64,000 bases of DNA from a virus, in IMG/VR virus record IMGVR_UViG_3300049740_002873, positions 1 to 64,000 of that record; one strand, 5' to 3'. Positions 13,135-22,233 of this stretch are shown piece by piece; positions within the stretch are counted from its first letter, which is position 1; every line of letters begins with the position of its first letter. The notes under the pieces were generated by a model. It had not been told where the DNA came from and made no database searches. It saw only the letters and a program-made list of their open reading frames with translations. Position numbers and translations under genes: made by a program.

Positions 13135-13137
13135 GAA

Positions 13138-14865
13138 TTATCTTGATGCGTTCGTATGAACGAAATATTGCGACTCAATTTCAGAATCAAAACTTAAGGT
13201 ATATGATTGTGTCGATATATTTGATATATAGAATGGTAGGACTTGAGAATTAGAGGAAGACCAAGATGATATCGCAAATTTTTTCCAACCTTCTGCAGTC
13301 AAAACATGAAACTCGTTTTCGTCATAAAATTCGTCACCTAGTATTCCCGCTTCTGTCCTGCTTGAAGTAGATAATTCAATTTCTCCCCATAGAGTTTCAT
13401 CTATACATACATAGTATTTATTGTTATCAAAATCTGTATCACCCCTGTTAGCGTCTTCCCTGAATGACTCTGTCATAGTAACTCTTCGCCATGTATCTTG
13501 AGATACGCAAATATAATATTGAAAGCCGTCAATAAATGTCTGACCAATGTCTCCTTGAGCCGAAGGACTGTAGGAGTCTTTTTGCTCTAATGAAGCTAAT
13601 ACTATAGGCGTATTTTCAAACGCTTGCGGAAACTGTATATTGAAAGAAGAAGCGCCTTCAATAATTTGCGTTGAGAAGGATTGAGATTGTGTTTTGTTTG
13701 TTGATTCTGAGTCAGTCGTTCTTGCATGTACATGTAGCGTATAGTTTTCGTTTTCTAATTGTTCGTTAAGTTTTAAATTAAATTTAGATGCAGAAATGTT
13801 TGAAAGGTTAAAAAACTTAAGATCTCCATTTTGGTTTTGCAAGGTTGTAGACACTACTGGCAGAGAACCAAAAGTCTTTGGGAAATCAATTTCATAAATA
13901 TCGCTGCCAGAAGGTAAGTTTACATTAAAATTCATAGATTCATCATAACCTTGAGGGGCAACTCTATGCCAGTCTCCATCTGATCCAGTAATATATAATT
14001 CACCTAAGTAAGATTGTCCGCTGATATTGATATCTCCACCAAAATCTTCTTGATTAAAAATTAATCTACCTTCATTATTGAATTTTAATTTTTCTTCTGA
14101 GTTTATAAAAAATGATGCTTCGTTTGAATTAATTTTGATTGATTGTCCAGACGCTTTTAGTTCTATATCTGAAGGCGAAAGATTGATTGCGGAAGTTTTT
14201 TCGGAGTTTCCAAAAATTGATCCAGAAACTTGAATTCCCGAATTAAAAGAAGCATCGCTATAAAAATTAGCCAAACCTTCAGATATTAATTCTCCAGAAA
14301 TGTTTACGCTTCCATCTGTAGAGATTCCTGATTCAAAAAAGCCGGAGCCAGAAATGAAAATGTTTTGATTTGCTATTATTGAGTCTGATACAATGTCTTC
14401 AGAAAATGACGTGCCTTCCTGGGCAATTAGTTTTCCTTCAATTTTGACATCTCCTTGGACGTGAAAATCATGAGTTGGCTCTCTTAATCCGTCTACAAAG
14501 TCTGAACCAATTCCTAGCTTATTAAAAATTCCAGTCTCTCCTCTTACTACATATCCGCTAATATCTCCAGTAAACGTAGTATCTATTATTTCGTCCATAA
14601 AAACTACGTCGTTAAAAGTGCATGTATCTACAAAAGTTTTTTCTCCAGAAATTATTTGATCTCCGCCTAATGTTACAGAGTGGCCAACAATAGAGCTTGC
14701 TAAGTTTTTGAATGTAATTTTTTCACTCTTGATCCCTGACCTAGAAACGACGAATAAAACATCGTCGTCATTGCCTTCTGTTTCTGGAGCAGGCACAAAT
14801 GCAGCTTCTGTTCCATGTAAAAAATTTATTTCATCGAAGCTAGATACTCTGTTATTTGTTGCCAT
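13138..14865 (-). CDS. Tail-fibre-type virion protein with W-x-x repeat module
   Basis: 575 residues. The first 120 (FLVVSRSG-like strands, NLASSIV, DQIISGEKTF, GDISGYVVRGETGIFNKL) are shared with the next gene upstream, marking a common virion-attachment or assembly head. The middle is made of short beta repeats (ISGSGFFESGISTDGSVNIS...). Residues about 425-525 carry three successive YYxC/W units (FQYYICVSQDTWRRV, NKYYVCIDETLWGEI, NEFHVLTAEGWKKF). The same three-unit module occurs in the plus-strand protein at 16279. Transcribed from the divergent late promoter near 16240. Receptor binding or decoration is the likely role. Confidence 0.65.
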   Translation of the reverse strand: MATNNRVSSFDEINFLHGTEAAFVPAPETEGNDDDVLFVVSRSGIKSEKITFKNLASSIVGHSVTLGGDQIISGEKTFVDTCTFNDVVFMDEIIDTTFTGDISGYVVRGETGIFNKLGIGSDFVDGLREPTHDFHVQGDVKIEGKLIAQEGTSFSEDIVSDSIIANQNIFISGSGFFESGISTDGSVNISGELISEGLANFYSDASFNSGIQVSGSIFGNSEKTSAINLSPSDIELKASGQSIKINSNEASFFINSEEKLKFNNEGRLIFNQEDFGGDINISGQSYLGELYITGSDGDWHRVAPQGYDESMNFNVNLPSGSDIYEIDFPKTFGSLPVVSTTLQNQNGDLKFFNLSNISASKFNLKLNEQLENENYTLHVHARTTDSESTNKTQSQSFSTQIIEGASSFNIQFPQAFENTPIVLASLEQKDSYSPSAQGDIGQTFIDGFQYYICVSQDTWRRVTMTESFREDANRGDTDFDNNKYYVCIDETLWGEIELSTSSRTEAGILGDEFYDENEFHVLTAEGWKKFAISSWSSSNSQVLPFYISNISTQSYTLSFDSEIESQYFVHTNASR

Positions 14866-16224
14866 TTAATTTAACGTTTGTTTGTTTTTTGTTGATAATG
14901 TTGTGTGTACTATATAGTCTTCTTTAGTGGGTTCATTAAAAGCTATTTTATATTCTGTTGTATTTACACCTGATATTATATACAGTGGAACATGTTGATT
15001 TCCCTCTATAGATGTAGAAACTGTTGGTTTTTCTAGAAAAGGTTCTGGGTATGTGATTGTTTCAGAGATTTTACCTGATGCAATAGGCTCATGAAATCTA
15101 TAAATACCTTGGTTGTTTGTAGAAAAATCTCTTTTAGAGTCGCTCATGGCTGTAATTTTTACATAAGAATCTTCGTCGGTTGGTTCGTCTATTTTTAACA
15201 GCAGACTATTTGTTGTTACGCTTGAAATCAATATTTTATTTGAAAAGTTCTTGGAGCTGCTTACGCAAGCCGAAATAACAGGTTTGAATAAAAATGTTTT
15301 AGGTAAGTTTATTTCAAATTCTTTTAAATTGCTTTTTAGCTTTTGAGAGAACGTTACTGATTCATCTCCTGCTGGAATAATTTTTTGGTGATCTCCGGTA
15401 ATAATAGCAAAACTTTCTGTAGAATATCCTGTGTTGTAAGTATAAATCGCTCCCGCAGGACTTTGACTTGTGGAGTTAAGAAAATTATCTTTATTTAAAT
15501 ATAAGTGTCCAGATAGGTCTATATAGTTTTCTTGATTATTTATATCCACAACTTTTTGTCCGTCTTTTTCAATAATAAAATCTTCTTTTATATTTAGTTT
15601 ATAATTTTGATTTACTTCTATTGGGTGGCTGGTATTAATATTTGCAAAAAATGCTGATTCGCTGTTGAATGCAGCTTTGTCGCTGCAGTCTAATTGATTT
15701 GTTTGCAAGTTGTTTGAGTAAATGTTTTGATTTATTTGAATGTTTTTTCCTGAGCAAAAATTAGCATTTATATTTTTTAAGGTTTCTGTTTTATTTCCCG
15801 CAGATATTCCTGAAGTTACAGATAACCCTGATTCAGGAGCAAAATTTCCTTTGAAAGTGTTTTCGGGTACGGCTTTAAAGAATCCAGATTGAGAAATTAC
15901 TTTGTAGCCGCTGAGGACTGAGTCGTCTGCGGGGCCATGAAGCTGAGAAATATTTGTGCGTTTTTGTATTCTGCATGGGTCTGAAAAAGTTTTTTGCCCG
16001 CTTATAATTTGATCTGTATATCTATCCGCGTGGTTTTTATTGATTGAGCGAGATAGGTTTGAAAAAGAAATTTTATGATTGCTCTGTTTTTCTTTAGCTA
16101 AAAGAAAAAATACCTCGTTTTCTGCAATAGATTCTGTAGGTGTTTCCAAATTTTCTTGATTATTAATTTGGGATACAGATAAGGTTGATGATTCATCTAG
16201 TTCTGATATTCTTTTATTTGGCAT
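14866..16224 (-). CDS. Tail-fibre-type virion protein, paralogue of the following gene
   Basis: 452 residues. The N-terminus (KRISELDESSTLSVSQ, EVFFLLAKEK, FSNLSRSI, DQIISGQKTFSDP, SGYKVISQSGFFKAV) aligns with that of 13138-14865, so the two are tandem paralogues. The C-terminal half has repeated beta units (FEINLPKTFLFKPVISACVSS; EPFLEKPTVSTSIEGN) also seen there (IQFPQAFENTPIVLAS). It lacks the W-x-x module. It ends exactly where the next gene starts. First gene behind the late motif at 16238. Confidence 0.6.
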   Translation of the reverse strand: MPNKRISELDESSTLSVSQINNQENLETPTESIAENEVFFLLAKEKQSNHKISFSNLSRSINKNHADRYTDQIISGQKTFSDPCRIQKRTNISQLHGPADDSVLSGYKVISQSGFFKAVPENTFKGNFAPESGLSVTSGISAGNKTETLKNINANFCSGKNIQINQNIYSNNLQTNQLDCSDKAAFNSESAFFANINTSHPIEVNQNYKLNIKEDFIIEKDGQKVVDINNQENYIDLSGHLYLNKDNFLNSTSQSPAGAIYTYNTGYSTESFAIITGDHQKIIPAGDESVTFSQKLKSNLKEFEINLPKTFLFKPVISACVSSSKNFSNKILISSVTTNSLLLKIDEPTDEDSYVKITAMSDSKRDFSTNNQGIYRFHEPIASGKISETITYPEPFLEKPTVSTSIEGNQHVPLYIISGVNTTEYKIAFNEPTKEDYIVHTTLSTKNKQTLN

Positions 16225-16237
16225 AGCGGACTAAGTT

Positions 16238-16247
16238 TATTACACTA
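16238..16247 (-). promoter_or_regulatory. Late-type promoter motif TAGTGTAATA (leftward)
   Basis: TAGTGTAATA on the minus strand ends 13 nt before the ATG at 16224. With the rightward copy at 16259-16267 it forms a nine-base inverted repeat between divergent genes, so each gene has its own oriented copy. Confidence 0.6.
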
Positions 16248-16258
16248 AAGAAAATAAA

Positions 16259-16267
16259 TAGTGTAAT
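16259..16267 (+). promoter_or_regulatory. Late-type promoter motif TAGTGTAAT (rightward)
   Basis: TAGTGTAAT on the plus strand ends 11 nt before the ATG at 16279. It mirrors the leftward copy at 16238-16247 across an 11-nt spacer. Confidence 0.6.
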
Positions 16268-16278
16268 GTCTATTTGAA

Positions 16279-17790
16279 ATGTTTAGTCATAAAGCGAAGT
16301 TAATTCTGGATTCAATTCAAAATGAAGCTAGTGCGGGTGGTGCATCTTTTACTAGATTAACTCATGAAAGGATTGGCGTCGCAATTAGTAACTCACCTGG
16401 ATATAAAATTGCAGATTCAGAAATGAATAATCTTATGCGAATTCAGTCTGCAAGCTATTCTATAAATCAAAACCCTGTTCAGATAAAATCGGTGGGGTCA
16501 GATGATATTATTAAAATAGATGGGCAGGCTCCTGTGGTTAGAAGTCCGGATGTTCAATTTTCTCTCTCTTACCTTTTTTGTGAAGGTCATAATGAAAACA
16601 CAATAGGCTTTTATTTGGGGGACGATGGTTCGGTTTTCAAGAATTATTTAAGCGATTTCTCTGGCGACGATGTGAATATATTTATTGTTGCATCTAACAC
16701 TGATACAAGTAGAGACTTGAATCTTCAACCATTGGGAAGTTTTGATGGTTTCAATGTAATTGGTATAGGTAATGCATTTTTGCAATCCTATGAATATCAA
16801 GCTTCTGTAGGCAGTTTGCCCGCATGTTCGTTATCTTATATAGGTTCTAATGTTGAATATAACGCCTATGATTCTGGCTCATTGCCAGAATTTCCTTCGT
16901 TTAAGTTGGGTGTAAATAATTTAAAATCTCCTGAAAAATTTAGTATAGATGATAATACTTTTGATAGCTATTTTGATTCTGAGCCTTCAGTTATAAAACC
17001 TGGAGAAATACAAGTAAGATTCACTAAGACAAACGGGTCTCGAGGAGGCAGCTTCATAGAATCTATTGATGCCGCAATACAGAGCATATCAATTAATGTT
17101 GGTCTAGACCGTCAAAATATATATGGTTTTGGTAGTAACATGCCTTTTGATAGAAAATTTAAATTACCTATAATTGGAGAAATGTCTGCAGAGTTTGTTA
17201 TTAGGGGGTTTAATCAAGATCAGATATCTAGTTTTTTTGACAGAAATAATATATTTGATATTAAAATATTTCACCCTATTAAACCTAGACTGTCTGGCTC
17301 AGAGGGTTCAAGGTTGTATCAAAATGGATTTTTATATTTTGCTGTGGCTGATGGGATATGGAGAAGATCCGCTGGAGTTTTAGCTAATTCTGTAGCTAAT
17401 TATAATCAGGTTAATATTAATGAATACAATGATTTTTTTAGTTCTGAATTTTATTTTGCAAATACAGGTAATAATTCATGGATTAAGATTCCCTTGTCTT
17501 TAGCTAATCTAGAAAGAGACGGAGAAGTCGGTGATATATTTCACGATGTAATTAATTACTATATTAAAACATCTCAGGGTTGGAAAAACTTTCCACTGTC
17601 CGAAATTAATCCTGGAGAAATTGATAGAAGCGATGCTTTTCAAATAGCTAAATATTTAGTTTACGAAATTAACGACGCACAGCTAAATCAAGAAGCTTTT
17701 TCTTTCGCTATTGAAAAAAATGCCACAATTTCTTGTGGCATTAATTTTCCAGTTTCTAAAAGTAGAGGCCTTAAGGCCTATTTGATATAA
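16279..17790 (+). CDS. Tail-tube-like virion protein with inserted W-x-x repeat module
   Basis: 503 residues, a paralogue of the tube protein encoded opposite: RIQSASYSINQNPVQIK, VQFSLSYLFCEGHNENTIGF, VIGIGNAFLQSYEYQASVGSLPA and VDAAIQSISINVGLDRQNIYGFGSN all have counterparts there. Residues about 345-450 are an inserted module (FLYFAVADGIWRRS, SEFYFANTGNNSWIKI, NYYIKTSQGWKNF) shared with the fibre protein at 13138. A minor tube or tail-decoration protein is likely. It is the only plus-strand gene in the 1-21 kb block and converges on the tube gene with 3 nt between stops. Confidence 0.6.
   Translation: MFSHKAKLILDSIQNEASAGGASFTRLTHERIGVAISNSPGYKIADSEMNNLMRIQSASYSINQNPVQIKSVGSDDIIKIDGQAPVVRSPDVQFSLSYLFCEGHNENTIGFYLGDDGSVFKNYLSDFSGDDVNIFIVASNTDTSRDLNLQPLGSFDGFNVIGIGNAFLQSYEYQASVGSLPACSLSYIGSNVEYNAYDSGSLPEFPSFKLGVNNLKSPEKFSIDDNTFDSYFDSEPSVIKPGEIQVRFTKTNGSRGGSFIESIDAAIQSISINVGLDRQNIYGFGSNMPFDRKFKLPIIGEMSAEFVIRGFNQDQISSFFDRNNIFDIKIFHPIKPRLSGSEGSRLYQNGFLYFAVADGIWRRSAGVLANSVANYNQVNINEYNDFFSSEFYFANTGNNSWIKIPLSLANLERDGEVGDIFHDVINYYIKTSQGWKNFPLSEINPGEIDRSDAFQIAKYLVYEINDAQLNQEAFSFAIEKNATISCGINFPVSKSRGLKAYLI
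17714..17742 (-). terminator. Rho-independent terminator for the major tail gene
   Basis: A perfect 10-bp stem (AATGCCACAA at 17719-17728 with TTGTGGCATT at 17733-17742) and a 4-nt loop; read on the minus strand it is followed by a T-run. It sits about 50 nt downstream of the tube gene's stop at 17794, inside the 3' coding end of the opposing gene. Confidence 0.8.
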
Positions 17791-17793
17791 TAT

Positions 17794-19044
17794 TTACGAA
17801 AGTAAAGTGAGAGCGTTGTCGCTTCCAAGTATAAACAAACCGTTTGTCTTATCTTCTGGACCGCCAACTTGAGCAGTAAATGTGAGATCTACTGTTTTAT
17901 TATCTCCTATTGAGGAAGAGAAGGATTCTCCGTCTAGTTGAGCTCCTTTTACTGTAAATTTGATAGCAGCATCTCCTCCTCCACCTTTTTTAGGTTCTTT
18001 CAAAGTAACTTCTAGGTCATGTTTATCATTGTCAAAAAGAAGGTCTGCTACATTTCCTTCTTTAAGGTCTGACATGATTGCGCTGACCGTAATTGAAATA
18101 TTAATTGGTAAATCTGTGACTCTTGTGAATCCGTATGGATTACCGAGTCTCTGAATTGGAGTTCTTGACATTGGAACGTCAATGCTTACGCTCTGTATAT
18201 GAGCTGTTCCTTCTGTTGCTGTTGTGCCATCTGGAAGCTGTTCAAATTCTCCAGCTGCTCCGCCAGCTCCAAGTTTTAAAGTGATATCTCCTGGTCGAAG
18301 ACATGCGACGCCCTCTGCCCCAAAGCCTTCATCTCCGCCAGCTAAACCAGTAACTGCTGCAGGAATAGAAAAATCAAGACCTTCGATCGGTGTTCCTTGC
18401 TGTATATCTACAGATGGTAAAGGTTTCTTATCGGTTCCTGTATAACTTCTTAAATTTAATCCGTCCACAGTTACGTTTGCTGTAGGCATAGCTCCCACTG
18501 CAGCTTCTACGGAATAATTTGAAACAAAACCATTTCCAAGAGCAATAACGCTTTTACTATCTGGATCGGTTGTCAAGTCATGACCTACTGCGTCTTTACC
18601 TTCTGGGGTTGTAAGAATAAAAAAGTTTTTACCTGCAATAGAGGGATCTTCTGTTGGTGTTCCTAGACAAACATCCCCAGCTAAAGCTGAATTATTACCA
18701 GCAACATCAAATCCTAAAATACTCTCGTTGACCCCATTTGTCAAATAGTAAGAAAGATCTAATGTAACTGTTGGCGGATCAATGGCAACTGAATCGACTC
18801 TAGCCAATTGACCGAATTGATTTACATCTTGTCGGTTTACTGTAAAGCTATAGTTTGCGCTTTGAACTCTTCTAAGTTGATGGATATGGTTTTTAACGTC
18901 GCCTCCAACTGCTTCTGCGCCCTCTTTTGTTGGGTGTGATGTGGTTGTTCCATCTTTTGTTGCTGACCAGTGGTGACCGGTAGCGTCGACTGTGCCTGCA
19001 TATAAGGCCTCGCTTTGGTAAATTACTCTTGCTCTGTTTGACAT
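17794..19044 (-). CDS. Probable major tail tube protein
   Basis: 416 residues. It is less AT-rich than its neighbours, with many Gly/Ala/Val codons, as expected for an abundantly made protein, and has its own strong terminator. Segments such as RRVQSANYSFTVNRQDVNQFG, VTLDLSYYLTNGVNESILGF, VIALGNGFVSNYSVEAAVGAMPTANV and HIQSVSIDVPMSRTPIQRLGNP are shared with three other proteins here (16279, 31061, 31936), consistent with a tube fold. It follows the neck/completion candidates in the order usual for siphoviruses. No late motif is obvious just upstream; it may be read from 21049. Confidence 0.6.
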   Translation of the reverse strand: MSNRARVIYQSEALYAGTVDATGHHWSATKDGTTTSHPTKEGAEAVGGDVKNHIHQLRRVQSANYSFTVNRQDVNQFGQLARVDSVAIDPPTVTLDLSYYLTNGVNESILGFDVAGNNSALAGDVCLGTPTEDPSIAGKNFFILTTPEGKDAVGHDLTTDPDSKSVIALGNGFVSNYSVEAAVGAMPTANVTVDGLNLRSYTGTDKKPLPSVDIQQGTPIEGLDFSIPAAVTGLAGGDEGFGAEGVACLRPGDITLKLGAGGAAGEFEQLPDGTTATEGTAHIQSVSIDVPMSRTPIQRLGNPYGFTRVTDLPINISITVSAIMSDLKEGNVADLLFDNDKHDLEVTLKEPKKGGGGDAAIKFTVKGAQLDGESFSSSIGDNKTVDLTFTAQVGGPEDKTNGLFILGSDNALTLLS

Positions 19045-19107
19045 AATATTTAAATGGGTTTATTTGTTCTTGTATTTAATACATTTTATTTTATTGAAAG
19101 GGAATTT

Positions 19108-19956
19108 TTATGATAAAAATCTGAGATTTGTAACTTCAAAGTCTAAAAATCCTATAAATAATGAAGGATCTATATTTTTACTTACTCTGTCGCTAAGCTT
19201 TGACGCTCTAACTTCTTCGATGTGGAATAAATTATGTTTTTTATCTTCGTACAGAGATGAATAATTAAAATCTCCAGTAATGCCGCCAAGCTCTGTTAAA
19301 GGATAATCCGAGTATTTTAATTTTGGGAAAACTGCATCTTTAGAGTCTGTGAAAACTGAAAGGGCTCCATCTAGCTGATATGTATTTTCTGCAAATACCA
19401 CGCATCTGATATTTGTTGTTGTTTTGTTTTCTCCGCCAAAAGCAAATGCTTCATTATGAATCAACTCTGGATTAACAAAAATAGCTGGGACTGTTTGTTT
19501 ATATGGAGCAATTCCCGATAATTCTTGCTTGAATCTTCCATTTTGATCGAACTTGCTTTCAACTATTAACTGTTCTTCTGTTTGGTTTGTAATGTAAAAG
19601 TTAAATTCTTTAACGGAATAAGAAGCGCTCAGGCTATTTTTTTCTGCACCAAATGAAGAATCTAAAATTACTCGACCATTATCAAAGTCTAAAAGCAAAC
19701 CGCTTTCTCCTGTGGTTATAAAATCTCCACTGTCATATATTCCCGAAGGAATTTGAGCTCCTTCGACATTGCTATCGAACACCCATTGTTTATGCGGACT
19801 ACTATATGTAACAAAAGAACTTCCGAGTCTTTCGTCTTCAGGCATTGCGTATAGAGGAGATGTATAATTTTGATATGCTTCAGCTTTTGTTGTGACGTAA
19901 TTATCTGCCCAAAGCATAAAGCTTGTTGTAAGTTCGTGTTGGAATTGTGGTTTCAT
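19108..19956 (-). CDS. Virion protein, tail-completion/terminator candidate
   Basis: 282 residues starting MKPQFQHELTTSFMLWADNY. Contains strand-rich segments (FITTGESGLLLDFDNGRVIL, SASYSVKEFNFYITNQTEEQ) and an end with LFHIEEVRASKLSDRVSK. No family is recognised. Placed between the 207-residue neck candidate and the tube protein, where siphoviruses encode tail terminators or completion proteins, so that role is inferred from order alone. Its start is 2 nt from the preceding stop. Confidence 0.5.
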   Translation of the reverse strand: MKPQFQHELTTSFMLWADNYVTTKAEAYQNYTSPLYAMPEDERLGSSFVTYSSPHKQWVFDSNVEGAQIPSGIYDSGDFITTGESGLLLDFDNGRVILDSSFGAEKNSLSASYSVKEFNFYITNQTEEQLIVESKFDQNGRFKQELSGIAPYKQTVPAIFVNPELIHNEAFAFGGENKTTTNIRCVVFAENTYQLDGALSVFTDSKDAVFPKLKYSDYPLTELGGITGDFNYSSLYEDKKHNLFHIEEVRASKLSDRVSKNIDPSLFIGFLDFEVTNLRFLS

Positions 19957-19958
19957 TT

Positions 19959-20582
19959 TTAAAAATATTGTTTTGAAACTCTGGATGCTTCTATTGAATT
20001 TAAAGAGTCTTCAAAATCCTCTAATATACTTCTTATATACGGAATCTTAACGCGCGCTCCATTAGATAAGTTGTCATTCTGTATGCCCGCCCCAGATCTA
20101 CTGTTGCTAGATTTTTTAAAAAGATATTGTCCTAGGTTTGGAATGCCTCGACCTTCTATATCTCTTAGCCAGCTTGCGCCATTTGCCCAAGGCATAGGAG
20201 TCATATCATATAATTCTTGAAGAGATGGAGAGGTTACTAAAAAAGTCCATATAAAACCATAGGAACCAAATTTTCTGTTTTTTATTACGATAGACGTTTC
20301 TTTAAGTCTATTTTCTACCAAATCCAGTGGCGAATCACCTGATTCAAAACCTATAAATCCAAAAAGATTGCCTGTTGGTAAAGTATTTGTAATGTTTGAT
20401 GACCCTGACCCGTTTTTTATTTCCTTTGTGACTGGATGTCTTAAAAAATGATTTATAAAATTTTTTTTAATAATCTTGAATTGATTTTCAATAAGTATTC
20501 TTCCTTCTTGAACCAAGGCTTTGTCATTTTTAATTTGATTATGTATTGCTAGTTTAAGATTTGTCTGTTTGATTTTCGCCAT
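19959..20582 (-). CDS. Virion protein, head-tail joining candidate
   Basis: 207 residues. N-terminal helical, basic part (KLAIHNQIKNDKALVQEGRI...KNFINHFLRHPVT) followed by GNLFGFIGFESGDSPLDLVE and TPMPWANGASWLRDIEGRGIPNLGQYLF. This resembles phage neck/tail-completion proteins in length and make-up but matches no family I can name. It overlaps the upstream connector candidate by 29 nt. Confidence 0.5.
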   Translation of the reverse strand: MAKIKQTNLKLAIHNQIKNDKALVQEGRILIENQFKIIKKNFINHFLRHPVTKEIKNGSGSSNITNTLPTGNLFGFIGFESGDSPLDLVENRLKETSIVIKNRKFGSYGFIWTFLVTSPSLQELYDMTPMPWANGASWLRDIEGRGIPNLGQYLFKKSSNSRSGAGIQNDNLSNGARVKIPYIRSILEDFEDSLNSIEASRVSKQYF

Positions 20583-21042
20583 TTGTCTCTATAGGTTTAA
20601 GGAATAAAGTATAAAATTGTATTTTGTCGAATAATCCGTGCGCTCTAGGATCCGATTCTACATGGAACATTCTGCCGTCAAGCTCAATTCTTTTTGCGTC
20701 TTTTAAATATGCAAAATCTTCCGCTTTTAATTTTATTCTAACTAGACTGCTTGCATTAGGTCTTGTTACTTTTACTTGAGTATCTGTTTCTCCGAAAAAT
20801 TCTAAAGACCTATCTGTATCGTATCTTATTCTTGCTTTAAATATCTTTTTTACTGGCACGTTTTCTACGCTAGGAGTCTCCGCTCCACCATTACCATATA
20901 AATAGTTGTAACTAGGGTCTGTGCTTACGACAACTTTTTGAGCTTCTTTATAAACAATTATGTCCCTACCGAATGTATCGTGAAGGTTTAATAATTGAGA
21001 AGAAATGCTTTCTTTTTGAGAAGATGTAAAAAAATCTGCCAT
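20554..21042 (-). CDS. Virion protein, head-tail connector candidate
   Basis: Start taken at ATG 21042 (MADFFTSSQKESISSQLLNL), giving 162 residues; the frame is open to 21132 but that would cross the divergent promoter region. The body is a beta-rich domain (VENVPVKKIFKARIRYDTDRS, VRIKLKAEDFAYL, GRMFHVESDPRAHG) like the small barrel proteins that close the portal in siphoviruses. First gene of the leftward neck-tube unit, with a late-type motif 6 nt upstream. Confidence 0.5.
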   Translation of the reverse strand: MADFFTSSQKESISSQLLNLHDTFGRDIIVYKEAQKVVVSTDPSYNYLYGNGGAETPSVENVPVKKIFKARIRYDTDRSLEFFGETDTQVKVTRPNASSLVRIKLKAEDFAYLKDAKRIELDGRMFHVESDPRAHGLFDKIQFYTLFLKPIETNGENQTDKS

Positions 21043-21048
21043 AAATAT

Positions 21049-21056
21049 GGATACAC
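21049..21056 (-). promoter_or_regulatory. Late-type promoter motif GTGTATCC (leftward)
   Basis: GTGTATCC on the minus strand ends 6 nt before ATG 21042. It is an exact inverted copy of the plus-strand motif at 21068-21075 with 11 nt between. Confidence 0.5.
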
Positions 21057-21067
21057 CAAACTTTTTT

Positions 21068-21075
21068 GTGTATCC
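21068..21075 (+). promoter_or_regulatory. Late-type promoter motif GTGTATCC (rightward)
   Basis: GTGTATCC on the plus strand lies 21 nt before ATG 21097. Between them is TAAGGTATAAGGTAAT (21081-21096), a leader element nearly repeated before the tape-measure and gpI-gpJ genes. Confidence 0.5.
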
Positions 21076-21096
21076 TTTTTTAAGGTATAAGGTAAT

Positions 21097-21384
21097 ATGG
21101 ACGCAGAAGGCATTTTTAAAAAATCTTGCCAAAGGAATACGGTTTCCCTTTTTAAAGGGTTTCTCGTTATGCTTGAAGATTTACATAACGAACATCAGAT
21201 TCATTTTGAAAAATTAAAAAGAAATCTGCCAGAAGGTTGTGTTCCTATAATTGATCAGGCTGATTACTTCGATGACGAAAAACTCCAGTACCTTAGAAAA
21301 AGAACTTTAGATATTGGTAACGAAACAATTAGAAATATCGAAGGAGATTTAGATAATTATACTATAGGTTTTACATTTAAATAA
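21097..21384 (+). CDS. Hypothetical protein, first gene of the tail operon (95 aa)
   Basis: 95 residues starting MDAEGIFKKSCQRNTVSLFK, then a helical, charged body (LEDLHNEHQIHFEKLKRNLPEG) and a beta-like end (LDNYTIGFTFK). No family is recognised. The start is supported by the AAGG-type leader shared with two other large tail genes. It precedes the tail-assembly candidates by 1 nt. Confidence 0.6.
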   Translation: MDAEGIFKKSCQRNTVSLFKGFLVMLEDLHNEHQIHFEKLKRNLPEGCVPIIDQADYFDDEKLQYLRKRTLDIGNETIRNIEGDLDNYTIGFTFK

Positions 21385-21385
21385 T

Positions 21386-22228
21386 ATGAGCACTACTACA
21401 ACTAAACAAAAAGAAGAAAATACTGAAGAAGTTAAATCAATCATCGATGAAACTAGAAAAAAAATGAAAGAAATTTATAGTTTCACTTTCGAGAAAAAAG
21501 AAAAAACAAAAAGGACTGAGGTCAGCCGCACCAAGAACGAAGAGACTGGAGAAGAGGAAGAGGTTTCTATCACTAAAGAAGTTGAAGAACCTGTTGCGTA
21601 TAGAGTAATCTTAAAACAGCCTACCCGAAGACAAGTCGAGGAAGCTGAATTAGAATTTAGCGTCGAAATGAGTAACTGCATTAAGAAAGGAATTTTAACA
21701 AAAGCAATGCTTGCAAAAAAATATAGTGATACTGGAGGGTTGTTATCCGAAGTAGATGCAAAAGCTTTAACTAAAATGTATGTTAAATACGGCGAATTGA
21801 CTCAAGAGAGCGAAAAGATTCAGGTCAAGATTAAGAAAACAGAAGATGACGAAAAAAGATTAAAAGCTTTGGCTGAAGAAATTACCACTCTTAGAAAAGA
21901 TATTGTTGATGTTGAAACTTCTTACTCTAATTTATTCAATCATACCGCAGATGTGCGAGCGGAAAATAGAGTGATTCAATGGTATATATTAAATTTAACT
22001 TTTATTCAAAAAGAAGATGAGGATGAATCGAAACCCTTATTTGAAGGTATCGACTTTGAAGATAAGCTTGAGAGATATTATGAATACGAAGAAGAGGGTA
22101 ATGACTTCTATGATCTCGTGGGCAGTAAGATCGCGGCTTTATTTAGTTTTTGGTATTATAGTTCAGGTATCGTCACTAGAACAGACTTTGAAAAGCTAGA
22201 TAGTGATATTGAAGAAGGTAAGGTTTAA
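21386..22228 (+). CDS. Tail-assembly-chaperone candidate (acidic helical protein)
   Basis: 280 residues, mostly charged helices with a strand region VAYRVILKQPTRRQVEEAELEF and an NCIKKGILTKAMLAKKY segment. The C-terminal half has aromatic helices (IQWYILNLTF, ALFSFWYYSSG). By place (second gene of the tail operon, before the tape measure) it fits tail assembly chaperones, which are often two proteins. I see similarity in style to marine phage structural-region proteins but cannot name a family. Confidence 0.5.
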   Translation: MSTTTTKQKEENTEEVKSIIDETRKKMKEIYSFTFEKKEKTKRTEVSRTKNEETGEEEEVSITKEVEEPVAYRVILKQPTRRQVEEAELEFSVEMSNCIKKGILTKAMLAKKYSDTGGLLSEVDAKALTKMYVKYGELTQESEKIQVKIKKTEDDEKRLKALAEEITTLRKDIVDVETSYSNLFNHTADVRAENRVIQWYILNLTFIQKEDEDESKPLFEGIDFEDKLERYYEYEEEGNDFYDLVGSKIAALFSFWYYSSGIVTRTDFEKLDSDIEEGKV

Positions 22229-22233
22229 TATGC

